Assembly: GCF_001421565.1 (NCBI RefSeq)
Contig: NZ_LMKQ01000002.1
Coordinates: 1 to 64,000 of the forward strand
DNA length: 64,000 nt
Direction: 5' to 3'
DNA from: Agromyces sp. Leaf222
GTDB taxonomy: Bacteria; Actinomycetota; Actinomycetes; Actinomycetales; Microbacteriaceae
Positions 1 through 8,727 of this stretch are shown piece after piece (the first letter of the stretch is position 1; each line of letters opens with the position of its first letter). The notes under the pieces are model-generated. The model was not told the origin of the DNA, did not search any database, and saw only the letters and a list, made by a program, of their open reading frames with translations. The position numbers and the translations under genes are program-made.

Positions 1-44
1 TACTGCAGGGGGGACCCTGTGGGAGAGTAGGACACCGCCGGACA
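1..44 (+). rRNA. rrf: 5S ribosomal RNA, 3' end (partial)
   Basis: The first bases match the 3' part of an actinobacterial 5S rRNA: the GGGAGAGTAGG stretch followed by ACACCGCCGGACA, which would close the terminal helix. The 5' part lies outside the window, so the exact 3' end is approximate. It places the window at the downstream edge of an rRNA operon. Confidence 0.85.
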
Positions 45-53
45 ACCATTACC

Positions 54-84
54 GAAGAGCCGCCCACCACGTGGGCGGCTCTTC
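54..84 (+). terminator. Terminator of the rRNA operon
   Basis: A perfect 14-bp stem (GAAGAGCCGCCCAC paired with GTGGGCGGCTCTTC) with a 3-nt loop, followed by CGCATTT. It directly follows the 5S end, as expected for an intrinsic terminator of an rRNA operon. Confidence 0.8.
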
Positions 85-116
85 GCATTTAACACACCGC
101 AGCCGAAGAGCGCGAA

Positions 117-148
117 GAAGGGCCGACCCGGCAACGGGTCGGCCCTTC
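117..148. terminator. Hairpin terminator between the rRNA operon and the convergent fdh gene
   Basis: A perfect 14-bp stem (GAAGGGCCGACCCG paired with CGGGTCGGCCCTTC) around a GCAA tetraloop. It lies between the rRNA operon and the end of the minus-strand oxidoreductase gene. It can serve both directions, most likely the minus-strand gene ending at 188. Confidence 0.7.
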
Positions 149-187
149 GTGCGTTCTGGTGGGCTTGCGTGAGCGTGCGCGTGAGTG

Positions 188-2491
188 TCAGCGACGCGGC
201 TCGAGCCGCACGATCACGGCCTTCGAGACGGGCGTGTTGGACTCCTCGGCGGCGCTCTCGAGCGGTACCAGCACGTTCGCCTCCGGGTAGTACGCCGCCG
301 CGCATCCGCGGGCCGTCGGATACGACACGAGCCGCTGGTTCGCCAGCACGCGGTCGGGCTGTCCTGTCCACTCGCTCACCACGTCGACCCGGTCGCCGTC
401 GGCCAGGCCGAGCTCGCGCAGGTCGTCGGGATGCACGAACACGACGTCGCGTCCCTTCTTGATGCCGCGGTATCGGTCGTTGAGGCCGTAGATGGTGGTG
501 TTGAACTGGTCGTGCGATCGAAGCGTCTGCAGGATCAGGCGGCCCGCCGGTCGCGCGAGGTGCTCGAGCTCGTTCACGGTGATCATGGCCTTGCCGGTTG
601 CCGTGTCGAAGCGCCGTTCGTCGCGCGGTCCGTTCGGCAGCACGAACCCTCCCTTGCGGCGGACGTCCACGTTGAAGGTCGCGAAACCGGGGACCACGCG
701 TGCGATGCGGTCGCGGATCCGGTCGTAGTCATCTTCGAACTCCGTCCAGGGGATGTCGTGGCGCGCGCCGAGCGTTGCGTCCGCCAGCCGGCACACGATC
801 GAGATCTCCGAGAGCAGTCCATCCGCGACGGGCGGGATCGCCCCGTGGCTCGCGTGCACCGCGCAGACGCTGTCCTCGACGGACACGAACTGCGGGACTC
901 CGCCCTGCAGGTCGATCTCGGTGCGGCCGAGGGTCGGCAGGATCAGCGCCTCCTCCCCCGTCACCACGTGCGAGCGGTTGAGTTTGGTCGAGACCTGCAC
1001 GGTGAGCTTCGCGCCGCGCATCGCGGCCTCGGCGACCGCGGTGTCCGAGATCGCTCCGACGAAGTTGCCGCCGAGTGCGACGAACACGTCGATCTCGCCG
1101 TCGCGCAGGCCGCGCACCGTCTGCACCGCATCCGCGCCGTGCCTGCGAGGCACGGGGAACGAGAACTCGCGCTCGAGTGCCGAGAGGAAGCTCTCGGGCA
1201 TTCGTTCCCAGATGCCCATCGTGCGGTCGCCCTGCACGTTGCTGTGCCCGCGGATCGGCGAAGCACCGGCCCCCGGCTTGCCGATGTTGCCGCGGAGCAG
1301 GAGCAGGTTGACGATCTCCCGGATCGTCGCAACGCCCTTCTTGTGCTGGGTCAGGCCCATGGCCCACGTGATGATGACGCGGTCTGCGGCCAGGTACTCG
1401 GCGGTGAGCGCGTCGATCTCCTCGACGGGCAGGCCTGTCGCGGCTGCGACCGCGGCTTCGTCGAGCGACGTGAGATGCTCGCTGAGGTCGTCGAGGCCGA
1501 TCGTATGCTCCGCGAGGAATGCATGGTCGAGCACCGTTCCGGGAGCGGCGGCCTCGGCGTCGAGCACGCGCTTGGATACGGCCTGCAGGAGCGCCATGTC
1601 ACCGCCGGACCGGATCTGCAGGAACCGGTCGGCGATGACCGTGCCCTTGCCGATGAGTCCGCGCACCTTCTGCGGGTTCTTGTAGCGCACGAGGCCGGCC
1701 TCGGGGAGCACATTCACTGAGATCACGCGCCCGCCGTTGCGCTTCGTCTCCTCGAGCGCGCTCAACATGCGCGGGTGGTTCGTGCCCGGGTTCTGGCCCA
1801 TGACGATCACGAGGTCGGCCCGGCCGAAGTCGTCGTACGCGATGGTCGACTTGCCGACGCCGATGGTCGCGCCGAGCGCGGTGCCCGTGGATTCGTGGCA
1901 CATGTTCGAGCAGTCGGGCAGGTTGTTGGTTCCGAGGGCGCGCACGAAGAGCTGGTAGAGGAAGGCGGCCTCGTTCGAAGCCCGGCCGCTCGTATAGAAC
2001 GCGGCGCGGTCGGGCGAGTCGAGGCCGTTGAGATGCCGGGCGACGAGGTCGAACGCGGCATCCCACGAGATCGGCTCGTAGTGGTCGGAACCGGCCGGCT
2101 TGTGGACCGGCTCGGTGAGGCGCCCCTGCTGACCCAGCCAGTACTCGTCGCGGTCGAGCAGCGAGGTCAGGGAGTTCTCGGCCCAGAACGAGCGCGGTAC
2201 GGTGATCGGTGTCGCTTCCCAGGTCGTGGCCTTCATGCCGTTCTCGCAGAACTCGAGCACGTTGCGGTGACCGGGGTCGGGCCACGCGCAGCTCATGCAG
2301 TCGAACCCGTCCTTCTGGTTGATCGCCAAAGCGAGTCGCGCCGTTCGGGAGAGCCCCATGTGTTTGAGCGCGGGCTCCATGGAGTGCAGGATGCCTGGGG
2401 CGCCGACCGCCCATGCCTTGTTGGCGCCGACCTCGAGGTGGGGATACGGGTCGGGCGTGGTGTCGGGGCCGATCGGAAGTTCGGTGGTCAT
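188..2491 (-). CDS. FdhF/YdeP-type molybdopterin oxidoreductase (formate dehydrogenase alpha-like)
   Basis: 767 residues. Belongs to the bis-MGD molybdopterin oxidoreductase family, FdhF/YdeP branch. The N-terminal part has a CMSCAW and FCENG cysteine set that could hold an Fe-S cluster, followed by the catalytic Mo domain (SNMCHESTG near the Mo-ligand region; YGLNDRYRG and a C-terminal dinucleotide-binding domain). No selenocysteine is needed to read the frame. The ATG at 2491 (MTTELPIG) is chosen because fdhD ends one base away (TGA-g-ATG), which indicates translational coupling; an open frame runs further upstream but lies inside fdhD. The partner FdhD and the wealth of molybdenum genes nearby support a working Mo enzyme. 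Substrate is uncertain: formate is a family-level guess, and YdeP-type members are poorly characterised. Confidence 0.88.
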   Translation of the reverse strand: MTTELPIGPDTTPDPYPHLEVGANKAWAVGAPGILHSMEPALKHMGLSRTARLALAINQKDGFDCMSCAWPDPGHRNVLEFCENGMKATTWEATPITVPRSFWAENSLTSLLDRDEYWLGQQGRLTEPVHKPAGSDHYEPISWDAAFDLVARHLNGLDSPDRAAFYTSGRASNEAAFLYQLFVRALGTNNLPDCSNMCHESTGTALGATIGVGKSTIAYDDFGRADLVIVMGQNPGTNHPRMLSALEETKRNGGRVISVNVLPEAGLVRYKNPQKVRGLIGKGTVIADRFLQIRSGGDMALLQAVSKRVLDAEAAAPGTVLDHAFLAEHTIGLDDLSEHLTSLDEAAVAAATGLPVEEIDALTAEYLAADRVIITWAMGLTQHKKGVATIREIVNLLLLRGNIGKPGAGASPIRGHSNVQGDRTMGIWERMPESFLSALEREFSFPVPRRHGADAVQTVRGLRDGEIDVFVALGGNFVGAISDTAVAEAAMRGAKLTVQVSTKLNRSHVVTGEEALILPTLGRTEIDLQGGVPQFVSVEDSVCAVHASHGAIPPVADGLLSEISIVCRLADATLGARHDIPWTEFEDDYDRIRDRIARVVPGFATFNVDVRRKGGFVLPNGPRDERRFDTATGKAMITVNELEHLARPAGRLILQTLRSHDQFNTTIYGLNDRYRGIKKGRDVVFVHPDDLRELGLADGDRVDVVSEWTGQPDRVLANQRLVSYPTARGCAAAYYPEANVLVPLESAAEESNTPVSKAVIVRLEPRR

Positions 2492-2492
2492 C

Positions 2493-3383
2493 TCAGTCCG
2501 CCGTCGTCGTCTGCTCGGAGACGCGATCGGCGCCCCGCTCGACCGCCTGCCCGGCAGTGCCATCGGCGATGCGCTCGGCTCCCGCGTAGACCACCATCGT
2601 GTCCCCGCGCATGAAGCCGACCAGGGTGATGCCCGCATTCGCAGCGTGTTCGACGGCAAGGGACGACGGAGCAGAGACTGCGGCGAGCACGGGGATGCCG
2701 GCCATCGAGGCCTTCTGGGTGAGTTCGAAGCTCGCCCGGCCCGAGACCTGCAGCACCAGTCCGCTGAGCGGGAGGAGGCCCTCGCGGGCCGCCCAGCCGA
2801 CGACCTTGTCGACCGCGTTGTGCCGCCCCACGTCTTCGCGGAGCACGATCATCTCGCCCGTGCGGGCGTCGAAGAGGGCGGCCGCGTGCAGGCCCCCGGT
2901 CTTCTCGAAGATCGCCTGCCCGGCGCGCAGGCGGTCGGGGAACCGGATCAGGAGCTCGGGATCCACGCGCAGGTCGGCATCGGCGACGGGGTGCGAGGTG
3001 CGGGTGTGCACGGCATCGATGCTCGCCTTGCCGCAGACCCCGCACGAGCTCGAGATGTAGAGATCGCGCCTGGCCGCGGCATCCGGTTGAGGCACGCCGT
3101 TCGCCAACGTGAGGTCGAGCACGTTGTAGGTGTTCTCGCCCTCGTCGCTCGCGCAGTGGATGGCCGCAGCGACCTGGTCGCCTCGGGAGATGACGCCCTC
3201 GGAGACGAGGAAGCCGACGGCGAGGTCGACGTCGTGTCCGGGCGTGCGCATCGTGACCGCGAGCGGGGCACGCCCGATGCGGATCTCGAGCGGTTCCTCG
3301 ACCGCCAGGAGGTCGTCGCGGCGATTCGTGCGACCGCCGACCGTGATTCGAGTGACCCGCTTCCGTGCGGTGATCCTGCCCAT
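2493..3383 (-). CDS. fdhD: FdhD, sulfur carrier for formate dehydrogenase maturation
   Basis: 296 residues. FdhD moves sulfur from a cysteine desulfurase to the Mo-bis-MGD cofactor so that the formate dehydrogenase becomes active; it acts in the cytoplasm. The diagnostic CGVCGK loop (in SSSCGVCGKAS) and the FEKTGGLHAAALF and REDVGRHNAVDK motifs are all present, and the length fits the family. It is the upstream gene of a two-gene operon, with the oxidoreductase starting one base after its stop codon. The ATG gives MGRITARKR, a usual FdhD N-terminus. Confidence 0.95.
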   Translation of the reverse strand: MGRITARKRVTRITVGGRTNRRDDLLAVEEPLEIRIGRAPLAVTMRTPGHDVDLAVGFLVSEGVISRGDQVAAAIHCASDEGENTYNVLDLTLANGVPQPDAAARRDLYISSSCGVCGKASIDAVHTRTSHPVADADLRVDPELLIRFPDRLRAGQAIFEKTGGLHAAALFDARTGEMIVLREDVGRHNAVDKVVGWAAREGLLPLSGLVLQVSGRASFELTQKASMAGIPVLAAVSAPSSLAVEHAANAGITLVGFMRGDTMVVYAGAERIADGTAGQAVERGADRVSEQTTTAD

Positions 3384-3529
3384 GCCTCCTGCCTACCACG
3401 GTCTTCGGTGCACCGTCTGCGACCGGCGCGGGATCGTTCGCCTGTCCGGGTGCACCGGACTCCGGTCTCGGGGTTCGCGGAACGTGAACACGGCTGTTCG
3501 CGGCACCGGCGGTGTGGTGGGATGACGGC
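3384..3529. promoter_or_regulatory. Divergent promoter region, fdhD / epimerase-like gene
   Basis: 146 bp between two divergent genes. The only structure I see is a 15-bp dyad, TCCGG-GTGCA-CCGGA at 3445-3459, which could be an operator. No clear -35 hexamer is visible. The plus-strand start at 3530 has TGGGAT six bases upstream, a weak match to the leaderless -10 pattern seen elsewhere in the window. Confidence 0.3.
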
Positions 3530-4525
3530 ATGGACCTGCTCATCCTCGGCGGCACGCAATGGCTCGGACGCACGATCGCGGCGGAGGCGGTCGCGCGAGG
3601 ACATCTGGTCGCCTGCCTCGCCAGAGGCGAGGCGGGCGGCGTCGCCGAGGGGGTCGAGTTCGTTCGCGCCGACCGCACAGCAGCCGACGCCTACGCGGCG
3701 GTCGAGGGGCGCGCCTGGGATGCCGCGATCGATGTAACCCGCCAGCCCGGTTACGCGCGCCGCGCGGCCGCGGCCCTCGCCGATGCGGTCGGGACGATGG
3801 CGTTCATCTCGTCGTGCAACGTGTACGCCGCGCAGAACGAGGCCGGCGCCGACGAGCGGGCGGCGCTGCTGCCGCCGCTCACCGCCGACGAGTCCACGCC
3901 GGAGACCTATGGCGAGGCGAAGTCCGCGATCGAGCAGGTCTACCGGTCGGCCTTCGGCGATCGATCGCTGACCATCAGGCCCGGACTGATCGCCGGACCG
4001 GGCGACGCATCCGGGCGGAGCGGCTACTGGGTCGCCCGGGCGGCCCGTGCGGCGCGCGACGGGGGTCCGGTGCTCGTGCCCGACGTGCTCGACGACGCCG
4101 CGCAGGCGATCCACGTCGACGACCTCGTGCGCTTCACGCTCGACTCGGTCGAGCGCGGCACGACGGGTGCCTTCAACGCGGTCGGCGACCGCGGAACGTT
4201 CGGCGGGTGGCTGGAGACCGCGAACGAGGTCGCGGGGTACCAGGGCGAGGTCGTCGCCGCGCAGCCCCAGTGGCTCGCGGAGCAGGGCGTCGCGGAGTGG
4301 TCGGGGCCCGAGTCCCTGCCGCTCTGGATCCGCGACCCGGAGTGGGGAGGGTTCCTCGACCGATCGAACGCGGCTGCGAAGCAGGCCGGGCTGGTGGTTC
4401 GGCCGCTCGAGCAGTTGCTCGAGGAGACCCTCGCGTGGGAGCGCGAACAGGGCCTCGACCGGGAGCGCGGCGCCGGGCTGACGGCTGCGCGCGAGCGGGA
4501 GCTCATCGAGCTGCTGCGGGGCTGA
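3530..4525 (+). CDS. NAD-dependent epimerase/dehydratase-like reductase
   Basis: 331 residues. An extended short-chain dehydrogenase: the Rossmann signature GGTQWLGRTIA is at the very N-terminus (residues about 7-17), followed by DVTRQPGYARRA and a TYGEAKSAIEQ segment holding the usual Tyr-x-x-x-Lys type catalytic region (here Tyr-Gly-Glu-Ala-Lys). The C-terminal half carries LPLWIRDPEWGGF, typical of the actinobacterial 'reductase/NAD-dependent epimerase' group whose substrate is unknown. The ATG at 3530 puts the Rossmann fold at residue 1; an upstream in-frame start at 3512 lacks support. It stands alone, divergent from fdhD. Confidence 0.75.
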   Translation: MDLLILGGTQWLGRTIAAEAVARGHLVACLARGEAGGVAEGVEFVRADRTAADAYAAVEGRAWDAAIDVTRQPGYARRAAAALADAVGTMAFISSCNVYAAQNEAGADERAALLPPLTADESTPETYGEAKSAIEQVYRSAFGDRSLTIRPGLIAGPGDASGRSGYWVARAARAARDGGPVLVPDVLDDAAQAIHVDDLVRFTLDSVERGTTGAFNAVGDRGTFGGWLETANEVAGYQGEVVAAQPQWLAEQGVAEWSGPESLPLWIRDPEWGGFLDRSNAAAKQAGLVVRPLEQLLEETLAWEREQGLDRERGAGLTAARERELIELLRG

Positions 4526-4550
4526 GGGGGTTACGGCTGGGCTCTGCTGG

Positions 4551-4570
4551 GTGCTGAGTGCTGAGTGCTC
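4551..4570. repeat. Short tandem repeat (GTGCTGAG-like, 8-bp period)
   Basis: Two and a half copies of GTGCTGAG in the spacer between the epimerase-like gene and hutG. A simple-sequence tract with no visible function. Confidence 0.5.
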
Positions 4571-4617
4571 GGCGCTGGGCTGTAGAGGTTCGGCGGCCCA
4601 CCGGCCCTCCGAGTCGC

Positions 4618-4633
4618 GTCTGGAATCACAGAC
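4618..4633 (+). promoter_or_regulatory. HutR-type operator upstream of hutG
   Basis: GTCTGGAATCACAGAC, an imperfect 16-bp palindrome. The same box occurs upstream of hutU (34506-34521) and hutH/hutR (37996-38011), each time exactly 55 bp before the start codon. A likely -10 element TAGCGT lies at 4677-4682, six bases before the ATG, so the transcript is probably leaderless. The box would then be centred near -63, a position that suits an activator. Corynebacterial HutR (IclR family) is reported to bind a similar TCTGwwATwCCAGA motif. Confidence 0.75.
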
Positions 4634-4688
4634 GAGAACCGGGTCGGATGCCGCGCCCGCGGGCCCGCACGATCGGTAGCGTGCTGGC

Positions 4689-5663
4689 ATGTCCACGCTT
4701 TCGCACGACCCCAGCTGGCCGCGCGCCGGCGCCTGGCCCGCGCTCGACGTGGCGGATGCCGCGGCATCCGTGGATCTGGCGATCCTGGGGGTTCCCGCCT
4801 GGCGCACGTCGCTGTCGCCGACGAACGCGCACGCGACGCCGGCCGCGATCCGCGAGGCGCTGCGACGATACAGCCCAGCGCTCATGCCCGATCGCGAGCG
4901 CGGCGGTCTCGTGCTCGACCTCGGTGGCAGCGCCGACCTCGGCGAGGGCGACGGTGGCGGTCTCGCCATCGCCGACGCCGGTGACCTCGACGAGCCCGAC
5001 GGCCCAGAGGGCGAGGCACGGACGATCACGGCGGTCGCCGCCGCCCTCGGTCGGGCTCGCACGCTCCTGGCGCTCGGCGGCGACAACTCCGTGACGGTGG
5101 CGACGGCGCTCGGGGCGTGGGGCGCGGATCTCGGCAGCGCCGGCCTCGTCACGATCGACGCGCACTACGACCTGCGCGACGGCATCTCGAACGGGTCACC
5201 GGTGCGTCGACTCGTGGAGGCCGGCCTCGACCCGGCGCGCATCGTGCAGATCGGCATCGCCGACTTCGCGAACTCGGCGGCGTACGCGCGACGCGCGGCC
5301 GACCTCGGCATCACCGTGATCCACCGCGACGAGCTGCACCGACGCGCCCCGGCCGACGTGATGGTCGAGGCGCTGGCGATCGCCGGTGCGGCGGGCGGCC
5401 CCGTGCACCTCGACGTCGACGTGGACGTGTGCGACCGATCGGTCGCTCCGGCCTGCCCGGCGTCGGTTCCGGGCGGCCTCGCGGCGTGGGAGCTGCGCGC
5501 ACTCGTTCGCGCCGCGGCATCCGATGCCCGAGTGCGCAGCGCCGACCTCGTCGAGATCGACGCGACGACGGATGCCGCGGACCAGCGCACCGTGCGGTTG
5601 GCGGCACTGTGCGTGCTCGAGTTCGCGGCGGGGCTCGCGATGCGCGCGCCGTCGGCCGACTGA
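4689..5663 (+). CDS. hutG: Formimidoylglutamase-like ureohydrolase (HutG-like)
   Basis: 324 residues of the arginase/agmatinase/formimidoylglutamase superfamily. Metal-site motifs: DAHYDLR (normally DAHxD) and HLDVDVDVCDRS (normally SxDxDxxDP). The first motif, usually GGDHS, reads GGDNS here, so the first metal-ligand His is Asn133. In the hut pathway the enzyme hydrolyses N-formimidoyl-L-glutamate to glutamate and formamide. That role is supported by the operator shared with hutU and hutH, although the gene is 27 kb away from them. Start: the ATG follows a TAGCGT -10 element by six bases. Another ureohydrolase substrate cannot be excluded from sequence alone. Confidence 0.82.
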   Translation: MSTLSHDPSWPRAGAWPALDVADAAASVDLAILGVPAWRTSLSPTNAHATPAAIREALRRYSPALMPDRERGGLVLDLGGSADLGEGDGGGLAIADAGDLDEPDGPEGEARTITAVAAALGRARTLLALGGDNSVTVATALGAWGADLGSAGLVTIDAHYDLRDGISNGSPVRRLVEAGLDPARIVQIGIADFANSAAYARRAADLGITVIHRDELHRRAPADVMVEALAIAGAAGGPVHLDVDVDVCDRSVAPACPASVPGGLAAWELRALVRAAASDARVRSADLVEIDATTDAADQRTVRLAALCVLEFAAGLAMRAPSAD

Positions 5664-5751
5664 GCGCGACGACCGGCCGAGTCCGCCGGCCGTCAGGCGG
5701 TCGAACGAGCGGGCCCGTGCGTTCGTCGCCCGCCGGTGGCAGACTCGGCGC

Positions 5752-6234
5752 ATGAGGACGCTGATACTCGTGCGCCACGCGAAGTCGGACTGGGGTCAGC
5801 CCGGTCTCGCCGACCACGATCGGCCGTTGAACGATCGGGGGCTGCGCGACGCCCCGGCGATGGGCGCGCGGCTGCGCGAGCGGGGCTCGGTTCCCGACGC
5901 GATCCGGTCGAGCACGGCCCTGCGGGCGCAGACCACGGCGAAGCTCATCGCGCGCGAGCTCGGCCTCGACGAGGCATCCGTCGAGCTCGACGACCGGCTC
6001 TACGGCTCCTCGCCGCAGACGATCCTGCGCGTCGTCGGCGAACTCGATGCCGAGGTCGGGCGCGCGATGATCGTCGCGCACAACCCCGGCATGGCCGACC
6101 TCGCGTACGACCTCACCGAGTCGATCGGTGAGATGCCGACGTGCGCGGTGCTCGAGCTCGACTTCGACATCGACGAGTGGGCCGAGGTCGAGTTCCAGGC
6201 GCCGGTCGCGGCACGGTTCGACACGCCGCGATAG
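5752..6234 (+). CDS. sixA: SixA-type phosphohistidine phosphatase (histidine phosphatase family)
   Basis: 160 residues. The RHG-type catalytic motif is at the N-terminus (LVRHAKSDWG, residues 6-15), and the second catalytic His is in AHNPGMADL. Length and the compact domain match SixA, which removes phosphate from the HPt domains of phosphorelays or from PTS proteins. It stands alone between hutG and the convergent mod operon. CAGACT lies six bases before the ATG and may be a leaderless -10. The in vivo target is unknown. Confidence 0.85.
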   Translation: MRTLILVRHAKSDWGQPGLADHDRPLNDRGLRDAPAMGARLRERGSVPDAIRSSTALRAQTTAKLIARELGLDEASVELDDRLYGSSPQTILRVVGELDAEVGRAMIVAHNPGMADLAYDLTESIGEMPTCAVLELDFDIDEWAEVEFQAPVAARFDTPR

Positions 6235-6245
6235 GCGCAGCGCCC

Positions 6246-7046
6246 TCAGTCGTCGGATGCCGCGAGCATGCGCCGCACGTACGGCGTCGCCGGGTCGGCG
6301 CGAATCGCATCGAGCGTTCCGCGCTGGGTGACGCGCCCGCCCTCGAGCACGAGCACCGAGTCGGCGAGTCGTGCCGCGTCGGCGGGACTGTGCGTGACGA
6401 GCACGGTGGCGCCGCCGAAGTCGCGCACATGCGTCGCGAGCTCGTCGCGCATCTCGGCGCGCACCTCGACGTCGAGGGCCGACATCGGCTCGTCGAGCAG
6501 GAGCACGTCGGGCTCGGCGGCGAGGGCCCGCGCGAGCGCAGCGCGTTGGCGCTGTCCGCCCGAGAGCTCTGAAGGCAGGCGGTCGGCGAGCGACACGAGG
6601 TCGTAGCGTTCGAGCCAAGGCCGGGCGGCGGCCCGGGCGGCGGTGCGCGAGCCGCGCATGCGCGCCGCGAACGCGACGTTGTCGCGCACGTTCAGGTGGG
6701 GGAACAGCACGTAGTCCTGGAACACCATGCCGACGCGGCGATGCTCCGGCGGCAGCGAGTCGACGCGTCGCGGACCGATCGAGACCTCGCCGGCGTCGAG
6801 CGGCACGAGTCCGGCGATCGCGGCGAGCAGGCTCGACTTGCCGGCACCGTTCGGTCCGATGATCGCGAGCGGATGCCCAGGCTGCACGTCGAACGCGGCG
6901 GCGATGCGCGTCGTGCCGAAGCTGAGCGAGAGGTCGACGCGCAGGCCCGGGCGGGCGTGGCTGCCGGCGTGGCCGGCCCCGCCGGAGCGGATGCCGTCGT
7001 CGGAGCGGCCGCCCGCGGCATCCGTCGCTCGGGGCTCGGGGCTCAT
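6246..7046 (-). CDS. modC: Molybdate ABC transporter ATP-binding protein
   Basis: 266 residues. Powers molybdate import at the inner face of the membrane. Walker A GPNGAGKSS, signature ELSGGQRQRAALARAL, Walker B VLLLDEP and the H-loop LVTHSPADAA are all intact. It is shorter than the roughly 350-residue enteric ModC because it lacks the C-terminal Mop/TOBE domains; a TOBE/Mop domain is instead encoded by the first gene of this operon. The ATG at 7046 overlaps the modB stop codon (ATGA), so the two are translationally coupled. The open frame runs far upstream but crosses modB, so the overlap start is preferred. Confidence 0.93.
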   Translation of the reverse strand: MSPEPRATDAAGGRSDDGIRSGGAGHAGSHARPGLRVDLSLSFGTTRIAAAFDVQPGHPLAIIGPNGAGKSSLLAAIAGLVPLDAGEVSIGPRRVDSLPPEHRRVGMVFQDYVLFPHLNVRDNVAFAARMRGSRTAARAAARPWLERYDLVSLADRLPSELSGGQRQRAALARALAAEPDVLLLDEPMSALDVEVRAEMRDELATHVRDFGGATVLVTHSPADAARLADSVLVLEGGRVTQRGTLDAIRADPATPYVRRMLAASDD

Positions 7047-7861
7047 GCGGTCGCCCCCGGGAGCCAGCGGTCGCGCAGGGTCAGCAGCACGAGCACCGAG
7101 ACCGCGAGGAGCAGGAGTGCGAGCGCCACCGCCTCGTCGGGGTCGGTCTGCATCGCGAGGTAGCTCGCGATCGGGAGCGTGCGGGTCGTGCCGGGCAGGC
7201 TCCCGGCGAAGGTGATGGTCGCACCGAACTCGCCGAGCGCGCGCGTGAAGCAGAGCACCCCGCCCGCGGCGACGCCCGGCGCCACGAGCGGCAGGGTCAC
7301 ATGGCGGAACACCTGCCAGCGGGATGCCCCGAGCGTCGCCGCGGCGAGCTCGGTGCGCCGGTCTGAGGAGCGCAGCGCGCCCTCGACCGCGAACACCAGG
7401 AACGGCAGCGCCACGAAGACCTGCGCGATGACCACCGCGCCCGTCGTGAACGGGATCGTCACCCCGAACACCTCGTCGAGCCACCGCCCGATCAGCCCGC
7501 GGCGGCCGAGGAGCATGAGCAGGGCGATGCCGCCGACGACGGGGGGCAGCACGAGCGGCACCGTGACCGCGGCACGCAGCAGCCTTCGGGGCACCGTGGG
7601 CCACGACTCCGCGTGGGCGACGAGCGCGGCGAGGGGGATGCCGAGCACGAGGCAGATCGCCGTCGCGAGCACGGCCGTGCCGAACGAGAGCACGAGCGCC
7701 TCGAGCACGGCACTGCTCGCGAGCAGCTCGGGCAGGTCGGCCCACGGCGCGCGCACCACGAGCGCGACGAGCGGCAGCACGAGCACCGCGAGCGCCACCA
7801 CGGCGATCGCGGTGATCGGCCAGGCGAGGCGCCCGGTGCTGCGTGCTGCCGCGCGTGCCAC
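7043..7861 (-). CDS. modB: Molybdate ABC transporter permease
   Basis: 272 residues with about six membrane helices. The permease EAA loop is visible as AAATLGASRWQVFRHVTLPL, which docks on ModC; LPLVLPPVVGGIALL and RALGEFGATITFAG are typical of ModB. Its GTG start shares one base with the modA stop codon (TAGTG). It forms the membrane channel for molybdate delivered by ModA. Confidence 0.93.
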   Translation of the reverse strand: MARAAARSTGRLAWPITAIAVVALAVLVLPLVALVVRAPWADLPELLASSAVLEALVLSFGTAVLATAICLVLGIPLAALVAHAESWPTVPRRLLRAAVTVPLVLPPVVGGIALLMLLGRRGLIGRWLDEVFGVTIPFTTGAVVIAQVFVALPFLVFAVEGALRSSDRRTELAAATLGASRWQVFRHVTLPLVAPGVAAGGVLCFTRALGEFGATITFAGSLPGTTRTLPIASYLAMQTDPDEAVALALLLLAVSVLVLLTLRDRWLPGATA

Positions 7862-8727
7862 TACGGGGTGCCGAAGCCGTACTCGTCGAGCGTGGCGCGA
7901 CCGGCGTCGCCGGTGATGAAGGCGACGAACGCCGCCGCGGCCACGGCCTGCGCGCCTGAGGCATCGCCACTGTCGTCGGCACTGCCGTCGCCGGTGATCG
8001 CCGCGATCGGGTAGCGGTTGACCACGTCGTCGGCGGCCGGCACCTCGATGCCCTCGACGTCGTCGCCGGCCGACTGCACGTCGGTGCGGTAGACGAGGGC
8101 GGCGTCGACCTCGCCGAGCGAGACCTTGGTGAGCACGGCCTTCACGTCGGATTCGAGCGTGTCGGGCGCCGCGGTGATGCCCTCGTTCGCGAGGAGCTTC
8201 GCGGATGCCGCGCCGCAGGGCACCGACTCGTCGCAGAGCGCGATGCGCAGGTCGGCGTTCGCGAGATCGTCGAGCCCGGTGACGCCGGCGGGGTTGCCGG
8301 CCGGAACCACGAGCTCGAGCGTGTTCGTCGCGAAGACCTGCGGATCGGTCGCGAGGCCTGCATCGACCACCTGCTGCATTGGCGGCTCGGCGGCCGAGGC
8401 GAACACGTCGGCCGGGGCGCCCTCGATGATCTGGGTCGCGAGCGCGCCGCTGCCGCCGTAGCTCACGGTGATCTCGACGCTGGGGTTGGCCTGCTCGAAC
8501 TGCGTTGCGAGGTCGTCGAACGCCTCGGTGAGCGAGGCCGCCGCGAGCACGGTGACCTCGGCAGCTTCGAGGTTCGGCGTCGCCGGGCCGCCGGCCACCG
8601 GGGCGTTCGGGTCCTCGTCTCCGGTGCCGTCGCCGCTCGAGGCGCAGGCCGCGAGTGATGCGGTGAGCGTGAAGGCGATGAGCGCGGCGGCCCCGAGCCT
8701 CGCGGCTGTGTGCGAGTTTCGGGTCAT
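7861..8727 (-). CDS. modA: Molybdate-binding lipoprotein of the ABC transporter
   Basis: 288 residues. A lipoprotein signal ending in LAAC (Cys near residue 28) is followed by VTVLAAASLTEAFDDLA, the diagnostic ModA opening, and YGGSGALATQI, the oxyanion-binding loop. It captures molybdate (or tungstate) outside the membrane and passes it to ModBC. Its ATG overlaps the stop codon of the upstream Mop/HTH regulator (ATGA), so the four genes form one tightly coupled operon. Confidence 0.94.
   Translation of the reverse strand: MTRNSHTAARLGAAALIAFTLTASLAACASSGDGTGDEDPNAPVAGGPATPNLEAAEVTVLAAASLTEAFDDLATQFEQANPSVEITVSYGGSGALATQIIEGAPADVFASAAEPPMQQVVDAGLATDPQVFATNTLELVVPAGNPAGVTGLDDLANADLRIALCDESVPCGAASAKLLANEGITAAPDTLESDVKAVLTKVSLGEVDAALVYRTDVQSAGDDVEGIEVPAADDVVNRYPIAAITGDGSADDSGDASGAQAVAAAAFVAFITGDAGRATLDEYGFGTP

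Noticed and set aside
188..2491. Selenocysteine in the formate-dehydrogenase-like protein
   Set aside because: No in-frame TGA; the frame is continuous.
188..2659. Longer version of the FdhF-like protein starting at 2659
   Set aside because: The extra N-terminus overlaps fdhD and is shadow sequence; the ATG at 2491 is one base from the fdhD stop codon.
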